DNA of 64,000 bases from assembly GCF_004770995.1 (NCBI RefSeq), contig NZ_RQHW01000047.1:620001-684000 (forward strand), read 5' to 3'. The notes below the pieces were generated by a model. It made no database searches and was not told where the DNA came from. It worked only from the letters and a program-made list of their open reading frames with translations. The first letter of the stretch is position 1. Each line of letters begins with the position of its first letter. Position numbers and translations under genes: made by a program. This document shows, piece after piece, positions 1 through 9,826 of this stretch. Source of the DNA: Leptospira idonii (GTDB lineage: Bacteria; Spirochaetota; Leptospiria; Leptospirales; Leptospiraceae).

Positions 1-1371
1 GGGAACGGAAAAGGAAAATTCCATGGCCCTGCAGGAATCAGCTTCGACTCTAAGGGAAGTTTTTATGTTTCCGATTCGGGGAACAATAGAATCCAAAAAT
101 TCAGTCCTACAGGAGAATTCGAAATCCAATTCGAAGGAATGGATGGGAATCGTCTGAAAAATCCCGCAGGGATCTGCGTCTACGACCAAAAGATCTATGT
201 AGTAGACAAAGACAATGTGCGAGTTCTAGTATTCGATACTGATGGAAACGTAGTTTCAAAAATCAGCAAAGACGATTGGAAAAAACCCAGAAATATACGT
301 ATTTTCGAAAATCAAATCCATCTTACCGATGAACTAACAGGGATTTGGTCCTATTCTATGGATATGGGAGAATGGAAATTACTTCCCAGATTCAGAGATA
401 AAAAAGGGGTTTATAGAGTATTGACTCGCCCCTTTGCAGTCAATGTCGATTCCACAGGATCCTTCTATGCAGTGGACTACGGAAGACATAGAGTCGACGT
501 ATTCGTAGCCAAAAACACACTTCTATCCAACTTAGATCTGAAGATAGAAGCCATCGATACGGCAGAGTTTCCTAATGTTCATATCTATACAAGGCTTCGC
601 AATCGTTCCGGCAAAGAAGTGATAGGCGCAGACAGACTCGCTTTCCGAGTCTATGAAAACGACAACATGACTCCCCTATTCTCTTTGGCAAAAAAAGAGA
701 AGTTGAATGAAAAGATGAATGTCGCTTTTGTTTATGAAAACAGCGAGGCATTGGCAAAAGCCAGACCTATTTTGGAAGACGGACTTTCTCCCTTTTTCAA
801 ATCCCTTACGGAATGGGATTCTCTTTCTTTGTATCGTGCAGGGAAAGATGCAAATTTGATTCTTCCTAAAACACAGTCCCTTCTTGAGATTTTGGCTAAA
901 ATCAGAGATTCTTCAAAGGAAGAAAAATGGAATTTCGGCAAAGCTTCCGTTATGGCATTGAACAAACTGACGACGAATGTAGGTCCGAGAGTGCTCGTGC
1001 TTTTAGTATCCGGAGAAAGCAGAGAACAAAGTTTTTTACAATATTCCAAAACCAGGATCGTAGAATACGCACGTTCCCATTCCATTCCTATCTTTGTTCT
1101 TTCCACTTCCCCCAAACAATCCGTTAGAAGGTCTTGGTTGGATATCACAGAACCGACAAACGGAAATTATATCGTTTTGGACGGGGAAGGAGAAGAAAGA
1201 CAACTTTATTCCACTCTTAGATCTTATTTGGACTACAGATACATTCTTTCCTACAAAACGGATACCAATCCCGATTTGATCGATCGTTACATCAAATTGG
1301 TGGTGGATGTGGAACATAGAAACGTAAAGGGAAAAGACGAAGGAGGTTATTTTGTTCCTGGTGAAAATTAG
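1..1371 (+). CDS. NHL-repeat protein with C-terminal VWA-like domain (5' end outside window)
   Basis: The frame is open from base 1, so the N-terminus lies outside the window; 456 residues are visible. Roughly the first 170 carry NHL/beta-propeller blades, with repeats such as FYVSDSGNNRIQKF and FYAVDYGRHRVDVF. From about residue 235 to 430 the layout resembles a von Willebrand A domain: a strand (NVAFVYENSEAL), helices, then VLVLLVSGES and IPIFVLST, ending in a strand-rich tail. The metal site usually written DxSxS reads ENS here, so metal binding is doubtful. NHL propellers usually mediate protein or ligand contacts, and an envelope role is inferred. The last codons overlap the start of the TPR gene downstream, so the two are probably co-translated. 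Function unknown; the domain calls are by eye. Confidence 0.8.
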   Translation, partial: GNGKGKFHGPAGISFDSKGSFYVSDSGNNRIQKFSPTGEFEIQFEGMDGNRLKNPAGICVYDQKIYVVDKDNVRVLVFDTDGNVVSKISKDDWKKPRNIRIFENQIHLTDELTGIWSYSMDMGEWKLLPRFRDKKGVYRVLTRPFAVNVDSTGSFYAVDYGRHRVDVFVAKNTLLSNLDLKIEAIDTAEFPNVHIYTRLRNRSGKEVIGADRLAFRVYENDNMTPLFSLAKKEKLNEKMNVAFVYENSEALAKARPILEDGLSPFFKSLTEWDSLSLYRAGKDANLILPKTQSLLEILAKIRDSSKEEKWNFGKASVMALNKLTTNVGPRVLVLLVSGESREQSFLQYSKTRIVEYARSHSIPIFVLSTSPKQSVRRSWLDITEPTNGNYIVLDGEGEERQLYSTLRSYLDYRYILSYKTDTNPDLIDRYIKLVVDVEHRNVKGKDEGGYFVPGEN

Positions 1372-3382
1372 AACCCTCTATCTTATTCTTATTTCTCTGC
1401 TGATCGCACTTGGGATCTCCGCACAATCAGCACTGGATGAAATTTCCTTAGGAAAGGAAAAACAATCAGCAAACGATTGTAAAAAGGCAATCATCCATTT
1501 CCAAACAGCCCTACAAAGAAATTCGAATTCGATTGAAGCAAAGATCGGATACGCACAATGTTCCAAAATATTAGGCTCCATTACGGACAGTAAACGTGCC
1601 TTTTCCGAAGTTTTGAAGAGAGATCCCAAAAACTTCGATGCAGTGATCGGTCTTACTGAGATCAATATCGAGCTGGGAGAGTTCTCTGAGGTTCCCAAAA
1701 GGATCGACCCTCTTCTTGAAGAATACCCGAACCATACAGGGCTTCGCATCTTAGAGTCCCGTTTTTTATTTGCGCAAGGCAGAAAGGAATTGGCCATCCA
1801 TAAATTACAGCGATTGAGTGAAAAATTGAATCATCCTACGGATGTGGAAAAGATGTTAGGTGAACTCTATCTACTGACAGGAAAATGGAAAGATTCGGAA
1901 GAAAGCCTTTCCAGATACACCAGCCTTTCTCCCAGTGATCCGGACGGATTTTATCTAAAAGCCCAACTGAATCTTTTTCAAAATTACTTTCATGTTCCTA
2001 AGCTTATCGATTCGCTAAAAGATGCGGAAGAGAATATAAACAATGCTTTGAGCTTGAACTCCAAACACGAAGCGTCTCGCCTTCTTTTGGTAAAACTCAA
2101 AATGATCCAAGCCAATATTTCGGGAAATCAGGAGAAGGCGGTTTTGGAATCCGCCTTTAGGATCATTTACGAATTGGCAAGAGAATTCCCTGAGAACAAA
2201 CACTATCATTCGTTAGAGGCAAGTCTTGCGGAAGAATTAGGCAGAACCCAATTTGCAAGTTATCATTATAGAAGAACTTTGGGTCTGGACGATTTGGATG
2301 AAATCGTTCGTTTTGCTGCAGAAGAATATTCGGTAAAATCGGAAAAAGAAGATTCCAAACTGAGAAGAGAACTGGGCGAATACAGAAGAGAAAGATACAT
2401 TGCGGAAAAACATTCCCTTTATTTCAAAAGTGCGAAGTTCCATCTTCTGCGAGCCAAAGATTTAAGTCCTCAAACTCCATCCGTCCGTTCCGAATTACTC
2501 GAGTTTTACGATCTAAGCGGAGAATCGATCCAGTATGTGAATCTTCTTCTTCGTTTGAGAGAAGAAGACCCTAGCCATTTCAAACTGCAGAACAAACTGG
2601 ACTTTGCCATTCAGAAATTGAAACAGTCTTTGGAATCGAAAGAAGGTTATCTCAATGTGGAACTTCATGGGATCCAGAAAAAGCCTACTTCCACTAGCCC
2701 AGAAGTGTTCGTATTCGACCTGGAATCTAGACTTGCTTTTCCTGAAAATTATCCTGCGGGGAGACTTCTTGCCAAAGCGATTCGTTATGATCTCTCCCAA
2801 ATTCAGAATGTAAGAGTGACAAACAACGGTGAGTTGGCAAAAATCAGAAACTCCCTTTCTGAAACCAACTTCCATCCCTTCACAAAGACCATTCCTTTTT
2901 CCGTAGAAAGTCTTCACAATTTGGATCAGGACAGAAGAAACGTAACAAAGATTCGTTATGTGGTGCATGGAAGTTATCAATATGTAAATGACAATATAGA
3001 AATCGATATCAGACTTTATGACAGAAAGCTGTCCAGAGACATCGGCCAGTGGAAAACAAGTCAAAAAGGAAGAGACAGTCTTTCTACGATCATTTCCAGA
3101 GTGACAGAGAAGATCAAAAACATCCTTCCTATAGAAGGAAAAATTCTAAGAGTCAAAACGGATGAAGTTCTGATTTCTTTAGGTAAATCGGACGGACTTT
3201 CCGTTAAATCTGTGATTCAATTTATCAAAAACGATGCCCTTGTCACGGAGGGGGAAATCATCGAGCTGGGAAAAGATATGAGTTTGGTGAAACCGAAACA
3301 AAGAGGTTGGGAGAAAGAATTGGCAACCGGTGATTTTGTTACCGTTCGTCCAAACGAGGATAAAGCCCGGAAAAATAACTGA
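1352..3382 (+). CDS. Exported TPR-repeat protein with TolB-N-like C-terminal region
   Basis: A protein of 676 residues. The start is taken as TTG 1352 because AGGAGG at 1341-1346 sits 5 bases upstream; GTG 1361 is the alternative and would be 14 bases away. A hydrophobic stretch (TLYLILISLLIALGISAQSA) looks like a signal peptide. About residues 30-330 consist of helical TPR-like pairs. Residues 450-600 contain alternating strands such as YVVHGSYQYVNDNIEIDIRLYD, reminiscent of TolB N-terminal or FlgT-type periplasmic domains. The gene starts inside the end of the upstream NHL/VWA gene, suggesting a shared transcript and a joint periplasmic assembly. Its 3' end runs 44 bases into the convergent gene on the other strand. 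The specific role is unknown. Confidence 0.8.
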   Translation: MFLVKIRTLYLILISLLIALGISAQSALDEISLGKEKQSANDCKKAIIHFQTALQRNSNSIEAKIGYAQCSKILGSITDSKRAFSEVLKRDPKNFDAVIGLTEINIELGEFSEVPKRIDPLLEEYPNHTGLRILESRFLFAQGRKELAIHKLQRLSEKLNHPTDVEKMLGELYLLTGKWKDSEESLSRYTSLSPSDPDGFYLKAQLNLFQNYFHVPKLIDSLKDAEENINNALSLNSKHEASRLLLVKLKMIQANISGNQEKAVLESAFRIIYELAREFPENKHYHSLEASLAEELGRTQFASYHYRRTLGLDDLDEIVRFAAEEYSVKSEKEDSKLRRELGEYRRERYIAEKHSLYFKSAKFHLLRAKDLSPQTPSVRSELLEFYDLSGESIQYVNLLLRLREEDPSHFKLQNKLDFAIQKLKQSLESKEGYLNVELHGIQKKPTSTSPEVFVFDLESRLAFPENYPAGRLLAKAIRYDLSQIQNVRVTNNGELAKIRNSLSETNFHPFTKTIPFSVESLHNLDQDRRNVTKIRYVVHGSYQYVNDNIEIDIRLYDRKLSRDIGQWKTSQKGRDSLSTIISRVTEKIKNILPIEGKILRVKTDEVLISLGKSDGLSVKSVIQFIKNDALVTEGEIIELGKDMSLVKPKQRGWEKELATGDFVTVRPNEDKARKNN

Positions 3383-3929
3383 GCAGATATTCTGAGATTT
3401 CAGACTCCAAACTTTCAGGGACTTGAGTTTCCTTAAATTCGATCTGCATCATTTTGCCCTTTGCATACAAAGAAACCACTTCTTCTTTTCGTAAAATTCT
3501 AAGTATAGGCAGAATGGATGTTTTGTGGTGTTCTGCGGTAAAAGTAATTTCCTGATCGGTAAATTTTTTATTGGAAAGGATGCGTTTGATGCGCGGGTTC
3601 GGAGTGTCTTTCCAATATAAATCCGCATTCGTAAAATAAAGAAAGCTACCTTCTTCCAATGAATAGGAAATTTCACCTCCTTCCAAAATCCCAATATCTG
3701 TTTCTGAGATATCCAAAGGTAAACCGTCTAATATAAGCCCGTTCCATTCCCCTTCTCCAAATCCTACATATACATTTCCTAATCCGCTCGCATTTCTTTT
3801 GACCCGAATCTTCAAATGAGTCAGATTCGAATTCGATTTTCCCTCCTTCCCATACCTGCTTTTTGCGGCAAAATCGAAGGAGAGTTTTTTCTTTTTAAAA
3901 ATGAAAAGAGAGGAAATCCAGCCTTTCAA
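3339..3929 (-). CDS. Conserved hypothetical protein downstream of mgsA
   Basis: A protein of 196 residues that I do not recognise. It begins with a short hydrophobic/basic stretch (MKGWISSLFIFKKKKL), then is mostly predicted beta-strand with no cysteine motif, no clear membrane segment and no catalytic signature. Its ATG overlaps the mgsA stop codon in an ATGA arrangement, so it is very likely translated from the mgsA message. Its 3' end overlaps the convergent TPR gene by 44 bases. No function is proposed. Confidence 0.65.
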   Translation of the reverse strand: MKGWISSLFIFKKKKLSFDFAAKSRYGKEGKSNSNLTHLKIRVKRNASGLGNVYVGFGEGEWNGLILDGLPLDISETDIGILEGGEISYSLEEGSFLYFTNADLYWKDTPNPRIKRILSNKKFTDQEITFTAEHHKTSILPILRILRKEEVVSLYAKGKMMQIEFKETQVPESLESEISEYLLSYFSGLYPRLDER

Positions 3930-4381
3930 TGTTTTGCGGGAAGACGATTGCTATAATCGATGAGCTGTCTGCCATATTCCTTGTCCATCAAAGGGGAAGA
4001 AATGAGAAAATCGGCACTGGATCTGTTACATGCCATCGGAATATTATAAAGTACGGCCACTCTCAGCAACGCCTTTACATCCGGATCGTGGGGTTGGGCA
4101 GTCAAAGGATCCCAGAAAAAAACCATAAAATCGATTCCGTTGTCCACGATTTTAGCTCCAATCTGCTGGTCTCCTCCGAGCGGACCGGAAATAAAACGAA
4201 ATACGGGAAGTGCCGTCCTTTCCTGGATGAGTTTTCCAGTGGTACCTGTGGCGGATAAATGATGTTTGGAGAGTGTCCCCTTATTGTACATCACCCATTC
4301 CAGAAGATCTTCTTTTCTGTTATCATGAGCGATCAAAACTATGTTTTTAGCCAATTCCATTTTTCTTTGAATCGAGGTCAT
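3926..4381 (-). CDS. mgsA: Methylglyoxal synthase
   Basis: MgsA converts dihydroxyacetone phosphate to methylglyoxal and phosphate, a bypass that relieves build-up of triose phosphates when phosphate is short. The 151 residues match the usual length (about 152 in E. coli). Family motifs are present in order: IALIAHD-like IVLIAHDNRK near the N-terminus, the phosphate-binding ATGTTG, GPLGGDQQIG with the catalytic Asp, FFWDPLTAQPHDPDVKALLR, and CNRSSADF. The protein is cytosolic. It is divergent from the exported protein at 4449, and the unknown gene at 3339 follows with a 4-base overlap. The identification is secure. Confidence 0.97.
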   Translation of the reverse strand: MTSIQRKMELAKNIVLIAHDNRKEDLLEWVMYNKGTLSKHHLSATGTTGKLIQERTALPVFRFISGPLGGDQQIGAKIVDNGIDFMVFFWDPLTAQPHDPDVKALLRVAVLYNIPMACNRSSADFLISSPLMDKEYGRQLIDYSNRLPAKH

Positions 4382-4448
4382 AGAATGATAGTTCTTGCCA
4401 AGTTCCTAGATTCAAGGAAAGTTTATATAAACCGATTTAGGAAACGAT

Positions 4449-5261
4449 ATGCAGTTTGTTCTTTTTACTCTTTCCTCCTTATTTTTCCTTTTATTTTTAA
4501 CGCCTTCTCTCTTCTCGGACGCATCCAAAACGGAAAATAGAAATTCGGAATCCAAATTGGAGCAAATCCTGCCGGGAAGTACGGACAAAACCTCACCTTG
4601 GGGAGATGGACCGGAGCGATTCCAGGAAATTGAAATCTTAGATTTAGTGGACGAATCCTCTTCCCAAAAACGCTGGAAGGATGCGAACAGAGAATACTCT
4701 CTTGCCATCGAAAGTTTCGATGTGGTTTCCAAATCGATCGAAAAGAAACGGGAAGAATCCAAAAAAGAAATCTTCTATGAAGACCGTTACGAATGGCAAA
4801 AAAAGACCCGATGGGAAACCAAAGAAAAAGACTTCCAAAGACAATTGGCGGAAGCTAGAAACCAAGCAATAGCAAGACTCATCAAAGGTATGTCCTATTT
4901 GGATAAAATAGAAAATCCTAAGGTGAAAGAATCTGCGCCCTATTTGGATTTAAAAGCGGGATTGTACAGAGAATACATCAAACACCAGGACGCTTTTAAA
5001 AACTACATGCAGTCTTCCGATTTTTTGGAAAGATACATCGGCCTTTCCGAAAAACACGAAAAGGAAGCCGAACCACATAGACTTTTGGCACTTGCTTATG
5101 AGAAATTAGAAACGAACGCCTGGAAGGGAAAAAACACAAGCATTGCGGAAGAATGGAAGGAAGCAAAAAAGAAACATTTGCTCCGTTTTGCGGAGCTACA
5201 CTATGGCAGAGATTCCAAAGAATTCACCGCCATAGAAGAGAAAGTTGCGAAGGATATTTAA
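4449..5261 (+). CDS. Exported helical protein of unknown function
   Basis: A 270-residue protein with a clear signal peptide (hydrophobic FVLFTLSSLFFLLFLTPSLF, likely cut after FSDA). The mature part is charged and strongly helical, rich in K, E and R, with stretches that look like TPR-type or coiled-coil helices (YLDLKAGLYREYIKHQDAFK and LLALAYEKLETNAWKG). The ATG at 4449 has AGGA 6 bases upstream at 4439-4442. The gene stands alone between divergent mgsA and a convergent gene with which it shares four bases of stop codon. I do not recognise the family; a periplasmic scaffold role is possible but unproved. Confidence 0.75.
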   Translation: MQFVLFTLSSLFFLLFLTPSLFSDASKTENRNSESKLEQILPGSTDKTSPWGDGPERFQEIEILDLVDESSSQKRWKDANREYSLAIESFDVVSKSIEKKREESKKEIFYEDRYEWQKKTRWETKEKDFQRQLAEARNQAIARLIKGMSYLDKIENPKVKESAPYLDLKAGLYREYIKHQDAFKNYMQSSDFLERYIGLSEKHEKEAEPHRLLALAYEKLETNAWKGKNTSIAEEWKEAKKKHLLRFAELHYGRDSKEFTAIEEKVAKDI

Positions 5262-6151
5262 GAAAGTCCTAATTTCTTTTTCAAAGATTTGTTTTCTTCG
5301 ATCAAATCTCTGATCTCTTGTTCCGTATATTCGAACAATCTGTCCTGCGCTCTTAGGATTTTATCCAGATTCATTTCTTCGATACGAGAGTAGTTTAACA
5401 CTTCTTCTGTGGCCTTTTGCAGTTCCAAAGCGTGTTTGAGTTCTCTTTCTCTCAAAGCATCCAATTGTTCACTGGCACGAACCCTTTGATGAAGTTCGAT
5501 AAGTTCTTGGTGTTTCAGTTCCGTCACTTTTTCCATCGCATGATTGATCCCTTCTTGGGATTTTTTCACATGTTCTTCGTATTGAAGGATGGATTTTAAT
5601 GCGTCATTTTCCTTTTTGGAGTCTTCATATTCCCTGTGTGCTAGCGAGAAAACCCCTTCGAAAAAACCTACGTTCTCCAAACAACTGTTGCCTATATCCA
5701 AAGCAGCGGATCTGTAAAATTCGGCTTGGATGGTTCGGTCCAAAATGAGTCTCAGCTCTCTTTGGTGGAGAGGGTTTTCCAAAACCAAATATTTGGAGTT
5801 GGACTTCACATCCTCCTGGATGGAATCCACTCCGTCTGGGGAAGAAACGATGATCAAAGAAACAAAGGGATGAAGGTCGAAATCCTTTCGGAAAGAGGGA
5901 GGAAGGGATTTCCATTCCTGTAAGGTCAATTGTAAAAATAGAATATTGATATCATTTGGGGAAGGTTGGACTTTTTCCAGATCCTTCAAAGAAATTTGAT
6001 TCACTTGTATTTTTATTTTTGGGTGTTTCCACAATTCAAGGGGAAAGGGGCGATCCTGCGAGAGATTCCAAATCAAGGAAGTTTTCAACGATATTACTCC
6101 AAACCGGTCTTCTATCTGATTCAACAGGCTGAATATGGAATTTTCCAGCAA
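5258..6151 (-). CDS. Receiver-like N-terminus plus long coiled coil, function unknown
   Basis: A cytosolic protein of 297 residues. The first ~135 alternate hydrophobic strands and helices (SLIIVSSP and KYLVLENPLHQRELRLIL), which recalls a response-regulator receiver fold, but I cannot place the phospho-acceptor Asp and acidic pocket, so it would be a degenerate receiver at best. From about residue 165 onward it is almost continuous coiled coil rich in E, K, Q and L. It follows the LptF/LptG gene by 9 bases on the same strand, so it may be translated with miaB and the permease. The stop codon overlaps that of the convergent exported protein. No function assigned. Confidence 0.7.
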   Translation of the reverse strand: MLENSIFSLLNQIEDRFGVISLKTSLIWNLSQDRPFPLELWKHPKIKIQVNQISLKDLEKVQPSPNDINILFLQLTLQEWKSLPPSFRKDFDLHPFVSLIIVSSPDGVDSIQEDVKSNSKYLVLENPLHQRELRLILDRTIQAEFYRSAALDIGNSCLENVGFFEGVFSLAHREYEDSKKENDALKSILQYEEHVKKSQEGINHAMEKVTELKHQELIELHQRVRASEQLDALRERELKHALELQKATEEVLNYSRIEEMNLDKILRAQDRLFEYTEQEIRDLIEENKSLKKKLGLS

Positions 6152-6160
6152 AATTTTACC

Positions 6161-7765
6161 TTATTTCGATTTCTTGAATCGATTTTTTACGATCTCCATC
6201 CAATCAGAGATTCGATCTCTTGTTTTAAAATAAAAAGAGAGTTTGCTTCGAATCGATTCGGGGAGTTTCGCATCCGTCCTAGAAATCATGATATAAACCG
6301 AAATGAGTGCAATCACAATATTGGCAGACCATGGCCCCACCCAGTCCGGGACATTCGCCTTATAAGAGACTCCTGAGCCGAAGATAAAGAAAAGGTAGTA
6401 GATCAGTAAAAACACTACAGCTAAAGTGAAACTCATTCCCTTACCCGAACGTTTGACGACAAGCCCCAAGGGAAAAGAAAGAAAGAAAAAGATCTGGCAC
6501 GAAAGAGGAGTGGCGAACCTTTTGTGTATCTCCACATTGAAAGAAGTGAGCGTTTTTTTGGATTCGGTAAGCAGCTCACTTAACTGAGTGAAGATGGCAA
6601 ACTTCTGAGTCAGTTCTGTCTGATCTCCCGTCCCGCTGGTGCCTGCCATAAGGATCTCCATCTTCAACTGCTCTACGATTCCGTGCAGTCCCTTAACCCC
6701 TTTGATGGAATATCCCATTTCTTTTAAAATTTCAAGTCCGGGGATGTTTTCCAATCCTTCGCTTTCGATGGAATTACGGATATGGATGAGCATAGGAAGG
6801 GAAAACGTATCGGGTTTTACGTTGATTCCTAAGGTTTTCGTTTCCTTTTTCGCAGGAACGTTATAGTCCATCTCCCCTTTTAAAAAATTGGTAAGACTGA
6901 TCCCGTTCGTATCAGGATTCCATTCCAGTACGAAACCCTTTTTCAAACGAATGGATTTTTCATAATCGCCGTTAAGATTTTTTTTCTCAACTAACATCCC
7001 TTCTTTGGCATTGATGATTTGAATGACTTTGGAACCTCCCATAGGAATGGCCAAATTATTCATCATGATAAAATCGGTTCCTTCGGAAGAGATCTGCCAT
7101 TCCCGAATCTGTACATTGCTTAGATTCCCGTTTTCATCCACTCCCCCGGAATACATGGTTCTTCCTTTTTCAGCGAATAGATCCTGGGTTTTATCGCCGG
7201 AAAACTGTCCCGGCTGAATGGCAAGTAATGGGTTATATGTGGCGATCCAATTGTCGAATTCTTTCATCTTACGGGTGTTTTCCGGTCCAAGATAAAAGTT
7301 CAGATACCCCACGATCAGAGTCATTAGAAAGCCGAACATTAAAAAGTTGGAATAGATATAAGGAAAAGAAACTCCGGATGCCCTCATCGCAGTGATTTCT
7401 GAATCTCCGGATAGCCTTCCCGCTGCCATAATCCCGGACATCAGACAAGCCATAGGAATGGTCATGGGAAGAGTATTGCCGAATACATACCCCATATAAT
7501 CGAGAAGACGGAAGATATCCACTCCCTTTCCCACAAAAAGACCGATCATCTTCTGAATGGCGACCGCCATATAGATCATCGTAAAAAAAGACAATGCCAC
7601 TAAAAATGGACTTAAGATTTCTTTCAGAATGTAAAGCCTGAGGATAGGGGGTTTGAATTTTTTGAATCGCCCTCCTTTGTCCGTATGAACCTGAAAATCA
7701 GGAGGTAAATCGTCCTTCGAAAATACCCTAACGGTTCTTAGGTCGACTTTCTTTTCGTTAGCCAC
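6161..7765 (-). CDS. LptF/LptG family lipopolysaccharide export permease
   Basis: This protein belongs to the YjgP/YjgQ family, the membrane part of the LptB2FG ABC transporter that extracts lipopolysaccharide from the inner membrane. The N-terminal signature [19 protein letters not shown] leads into the first membrane helix, and [16 protein letters not shown] is the typical cytoplasmic coupling segment. A periplasmic domain of strands follows, and the last membrane helices lie near the C-terminus ([21 protein letters not shown]). At 534 residues it is much longer than the ~360 of E. coli LptF or LptG. The extra length is a charged cytosolic N-terminus of about 45 residues and an enlarged periplasmic domain. 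I cannot tell LptF from LptG. Its start overlaps the miaB stop by 8 bases. Confidence 0.9.
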   Translation of the reverse strand: MANEKKVDLRTVRVFSKDDLPPDFQVHTDKGGRFKKFKPPILRLYILKEILSPFLVALSFFTMIYMAVAIQKMIGLFVGKGVDIFRLLDYMGYVFGNTLPMTIPMACLMSGIMAAGRLSGDSEITAMRASGVSFPYIYSNFLMFGFLMTLIVGYLNFYLGPENTRKMKEFDNWIATYNPLLAIQPGQFSGDKTQDLFAEKGRTMYSGGVDENGNLSNVQIREWQISSEGTDFIMMNNLAIPMGGSKVIQIINAKEGMLVEKKNLNGDYEKSIRLKKGFVLEWNPDTNGISLTNFLKGEMDYNVPAKKETKTLGINVKPDTFSLPMLIHIRNSIESEGLENIPGLEILKEMGYSIKGVKGLHGIVEQLKMEILMAGTSGTGDQTELTQKFAIFTQLSELLTESKKTLTSFNVEIHKRFATPLSCQIFFFLSFPLGLVVKRSGKGMSFTLAVVFLLIYYLFFIFGSGVSYKANVPDWVGPWSANIVIALISVYIMISRTDAKLPESIRSKLSFYFKTRDRISDWMEIVKNRFKKSK

Positions 7766-9134
7766 GAACCGCCTTTCCTCTCAAAGTGGCGCTTGTCGCA
7801 GATTCGATCGCAACAGGCACCGTTTTGCCGATCCAATCCTTCAGATCGGTGCTTTCATTTTCAGGTATAGGAAACACTACCATTCTACCGCAATGGGATC
7901 TTCCGCATAACTCAAGTTTACTTTTTTTAGAAGTATTTTCGATCAGAATGTCGAAGGTCTGCCCTATTTTTTCCTTGTTTCGTTCCAAGGAAATTTTGGT
8001 TTGAAGATCCACTAGTTCGATCAACCTGCGGGATTTTTCCTCTTCGGGAACATCGTCGATGAACTTTCTTTTGGCGATTGTCCCTTCTCTCTCGGAATAT
8101 TTAAACATATAGGACATATCGTATCCTACCGTTCTTACTACTTCCAGAGTCTCTTCGAATTCTTCCTTGGTTTCTCCCGGAAAACCTACGATGATGTCGG
8201 AGGTAATTCCGATATTCGGAATTTGAGAACGGATTCTTTCCACCAAATCCAAATATTCCTTTTTCGTATAACTTCGTTTCATGTCTCTCAGAACTTTGTC
8301 GTTTCCTGCCTGAAGAGGCATGTGGATCTGAGAAGAAAAACGATCTTCCTTTGCCATCAAATCGATCAAATGAACTGGAAAATCTTTAGGGTGAGGAGAA
8401 GTGAATCGGATTCTTTCTATTTTCGTTTTGTTTAAGATGTCTTCCACCAAACGAGAGAAATCGGCATCTTCGTAGGAATAACTGTTCACATTTTGACCGA
8501 GAAGAGTGACTTGTTTCACTCCCATATCCACCAGCTTTTGAATTTCGTGAACGATGGAAATCGGCTCTCTGCTTCTTTCTCTTCCTCTTGTATAAGGTAC
8601 CACACAGAAAGTACAGAAATTATTGCATCCTCTCATGATGGTAACGAATGCTTGGATTCCATTCACTACCTTAGGTTCCAATTCGTCGTAGGTTTCCGTT
8701 TTGGAAAGACGAGTGAGTTGGACGTCTCTTTCCCCTTCTCTGATTTTACGAATGAGTTCGGGAAGATTGCGATAGTTGTCCGGCCCGACGATCAGATCCA
8801 AAGGAAGTTCTTGGTGAAAAAGATCTTCTCCCAGGTTCTGTGCCATACATCCCAATACGCCGATCACCAAATTCGGGTTCTTCTTTTTGAGATAACCTAG
8901 AGATTGAAGTCTGCCGTAAATTTTTGCGTGAGCATTCTCACGAACCGCACATGTATTTAGAAAGATAATATCGGAATCTTCAATGGTTTCTGCGGAATCG
9001 TATTTCTCTTGTCGAAACAATTCCCTTACGATCCCCGAATCGTATTCGTTCATTTGGCAACCGTAGGTTTCCACAAATACCTTTCCCAACTGAGAGGAAA
9101 CTAATGGGGAAGATTCGGGTAAGGTCAGGCTCAT
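7758..9134 (-). CDS. miaB: tRNA-2-methylthio-N6-dimethylallyladenosine synthase
   Basis: MiaB is a radical-SAM methylthiotransferase acting on i6A37 of tRNAs that read UNN codons. The 458 residues show the three layers of the family. The N-terminal UPF0004 domain carries the auxiliary cluster cysteines C26 ([12 protein letters not shown]), C62 ([17 protein letters not shown]) and C96 (GVLGCMAQ). The radical-SAM CxxxCxxC is [13 protein letters not shown] (C170, C174, C177). The C-terminus is a TRAM-like RNA-binding domain. MVGFPGET-type ([16 protein letters not shown]) and [12 protein letters not shown] segments also match. The DGI/MiaB-like start [15 protein letters not shown] favours MiaB over MtaB or RimO. 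It is the first gene before the LptF/G permease, which overlaps it by 8 bases. Confidence 0.95.
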   Translation of the reverse strand: MSLTLPESSPLVSSQLGKVFVETYGCQMNEYDSGIVRELFRQEKYDSAETIEDSDIIFLNTCAVRENAHAKIYGRLQSLGYLKKKNPNLVIGVLGCMAQNLGEDLFHQELPLDLIVGPDNYRNLPELIRKIREGERDVQLTRLSKTETYDELEPKVVNGIQAFVTIMRGCNNFCTFCVVPYTRGRERSREPISIVHEIQKLVDMGVKQVTLLGQNVNSYSYEDADFSRLVEDILNKTKIERIRFTSPHPKDFPVHLIDLMAKEDRFSSQIHMPLQAGNDKVLRDMKRSYTKKEYLDLVERIRSQIPNIGITSDIIVGFPGETKEEFEETLEVVRTVGYDMSYMFKYSEREGTIAKRKFIDDVPEEEKSRRLIELVDLQTKISLERNKEKIGQTFDILIENTSKKSKLELCGRSHCGRMVVFPIPENESTDLKDWIGKTVPVAIESATSATLRGKAVRG

Positions 9135-9229
9135 AATTCTATGATTTTTAGAAAAATCCTAGTGTAAAGCAAAGATCATCTAGGAATTGACTGATTCCCT
9201 GAGGTCTGGCATTTTAGGATCAAAATATC

Positions 9230-9826
9230 ATGTCCAGAGTGAGAAAGGCAACTTATTACGAGATCCTGGGGATAGATCGGAATTCCTCCGTAGAACAAAT
9301 TCGTTCTCAATTTCAGGATCTGCATAGATTTTGGAGCCAAATGGCTCGTGCGAACGCCTCTCAAGCGGAAGCCCAAATTCTGGAGATCACCCGCGCCTTC
9401 TCCGTACTTTCCGATCCGGAAGAAAGGCAAAAATACGACCTCTCCCTCGATTTTGAATTCGTATTGTTAGACGGTAAAACCAAAGACCCTGACATGGAAG
9501 AGGCTTACGACGTATACAGAAGCACTCATAAAAAAACATACCAAGAGATTCTAAACGAATTCAGTTTTTTTAAGGACGAATTGGGAGATACCTTATGGCT
9601 TCTTAAAACGACTACAGTCTATTTGGTTTTGAGTCTGCTTGTGTATTCGCTTCTGGTTTTATCGATTTCTTTTTTGCCGGAATCCTGGGTCGAAAAAAAT
9701 GCAAAATGGAGAAATTATCTCATCCCTGTATATATAGTAGTTTCTGCCTTAGGTTACTTATGCCTAAGAAAGTTTTTTCTGAATCCTAAACTGCGAAAAA
9801 GAAAAGAATCCAGAAAATTAAATTAG
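9230..9826 (+). CDS. J-domain-like membrane protein lacking the HPD motif
   Basis: A protein of 198 residues. Residues 7-72 read like a DnaJ domain: TYYEILGIDRNSSVEQIRSQF, then ITRAFSVLSDPEERQKYD, with the usual spacing of helices I, III and IV. However, helix II runs into HRFWSQMAR, so the HPD tripeptide needed to stimulate Hsp70 ATPase appears to be replaced by S36-Q37-M38. Two membrane segments follow at about residues 118-142 and 155-176, ending in a basic tail. It is therefore probably not a canonical DnaK co-chaperone; a membrane-anchored DnaJ-like scaffold is the best description. It is a single gene with a stop overlapping that of the convergent DUF1574 gene. Confidence 0.8.
   Translation: MSRVRKATYYEILGIDRNSSVEQIRSQFQDLHRFWSQMARANASQAEAQILEITRAFSVLSDPEERQKYDLSLDFEFVLLDGKTKDPDMEEAYDVYRSTHKKTYQEILNEFSFFKDELGDTLWLLKTTTVYLVLSLLVYSLLVLSISFLPESWVEKNAKWRNYLIPVYIVVSALGYLCLRKFFLNPKLRKRKESRKLN

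Noticed and set aside
732..1148. Open minus-strand frame inside the NHL/VWA gene
   Set aside because: It lies wholly antisense to the strong plus-strand domain structure and shows no protein-like features.
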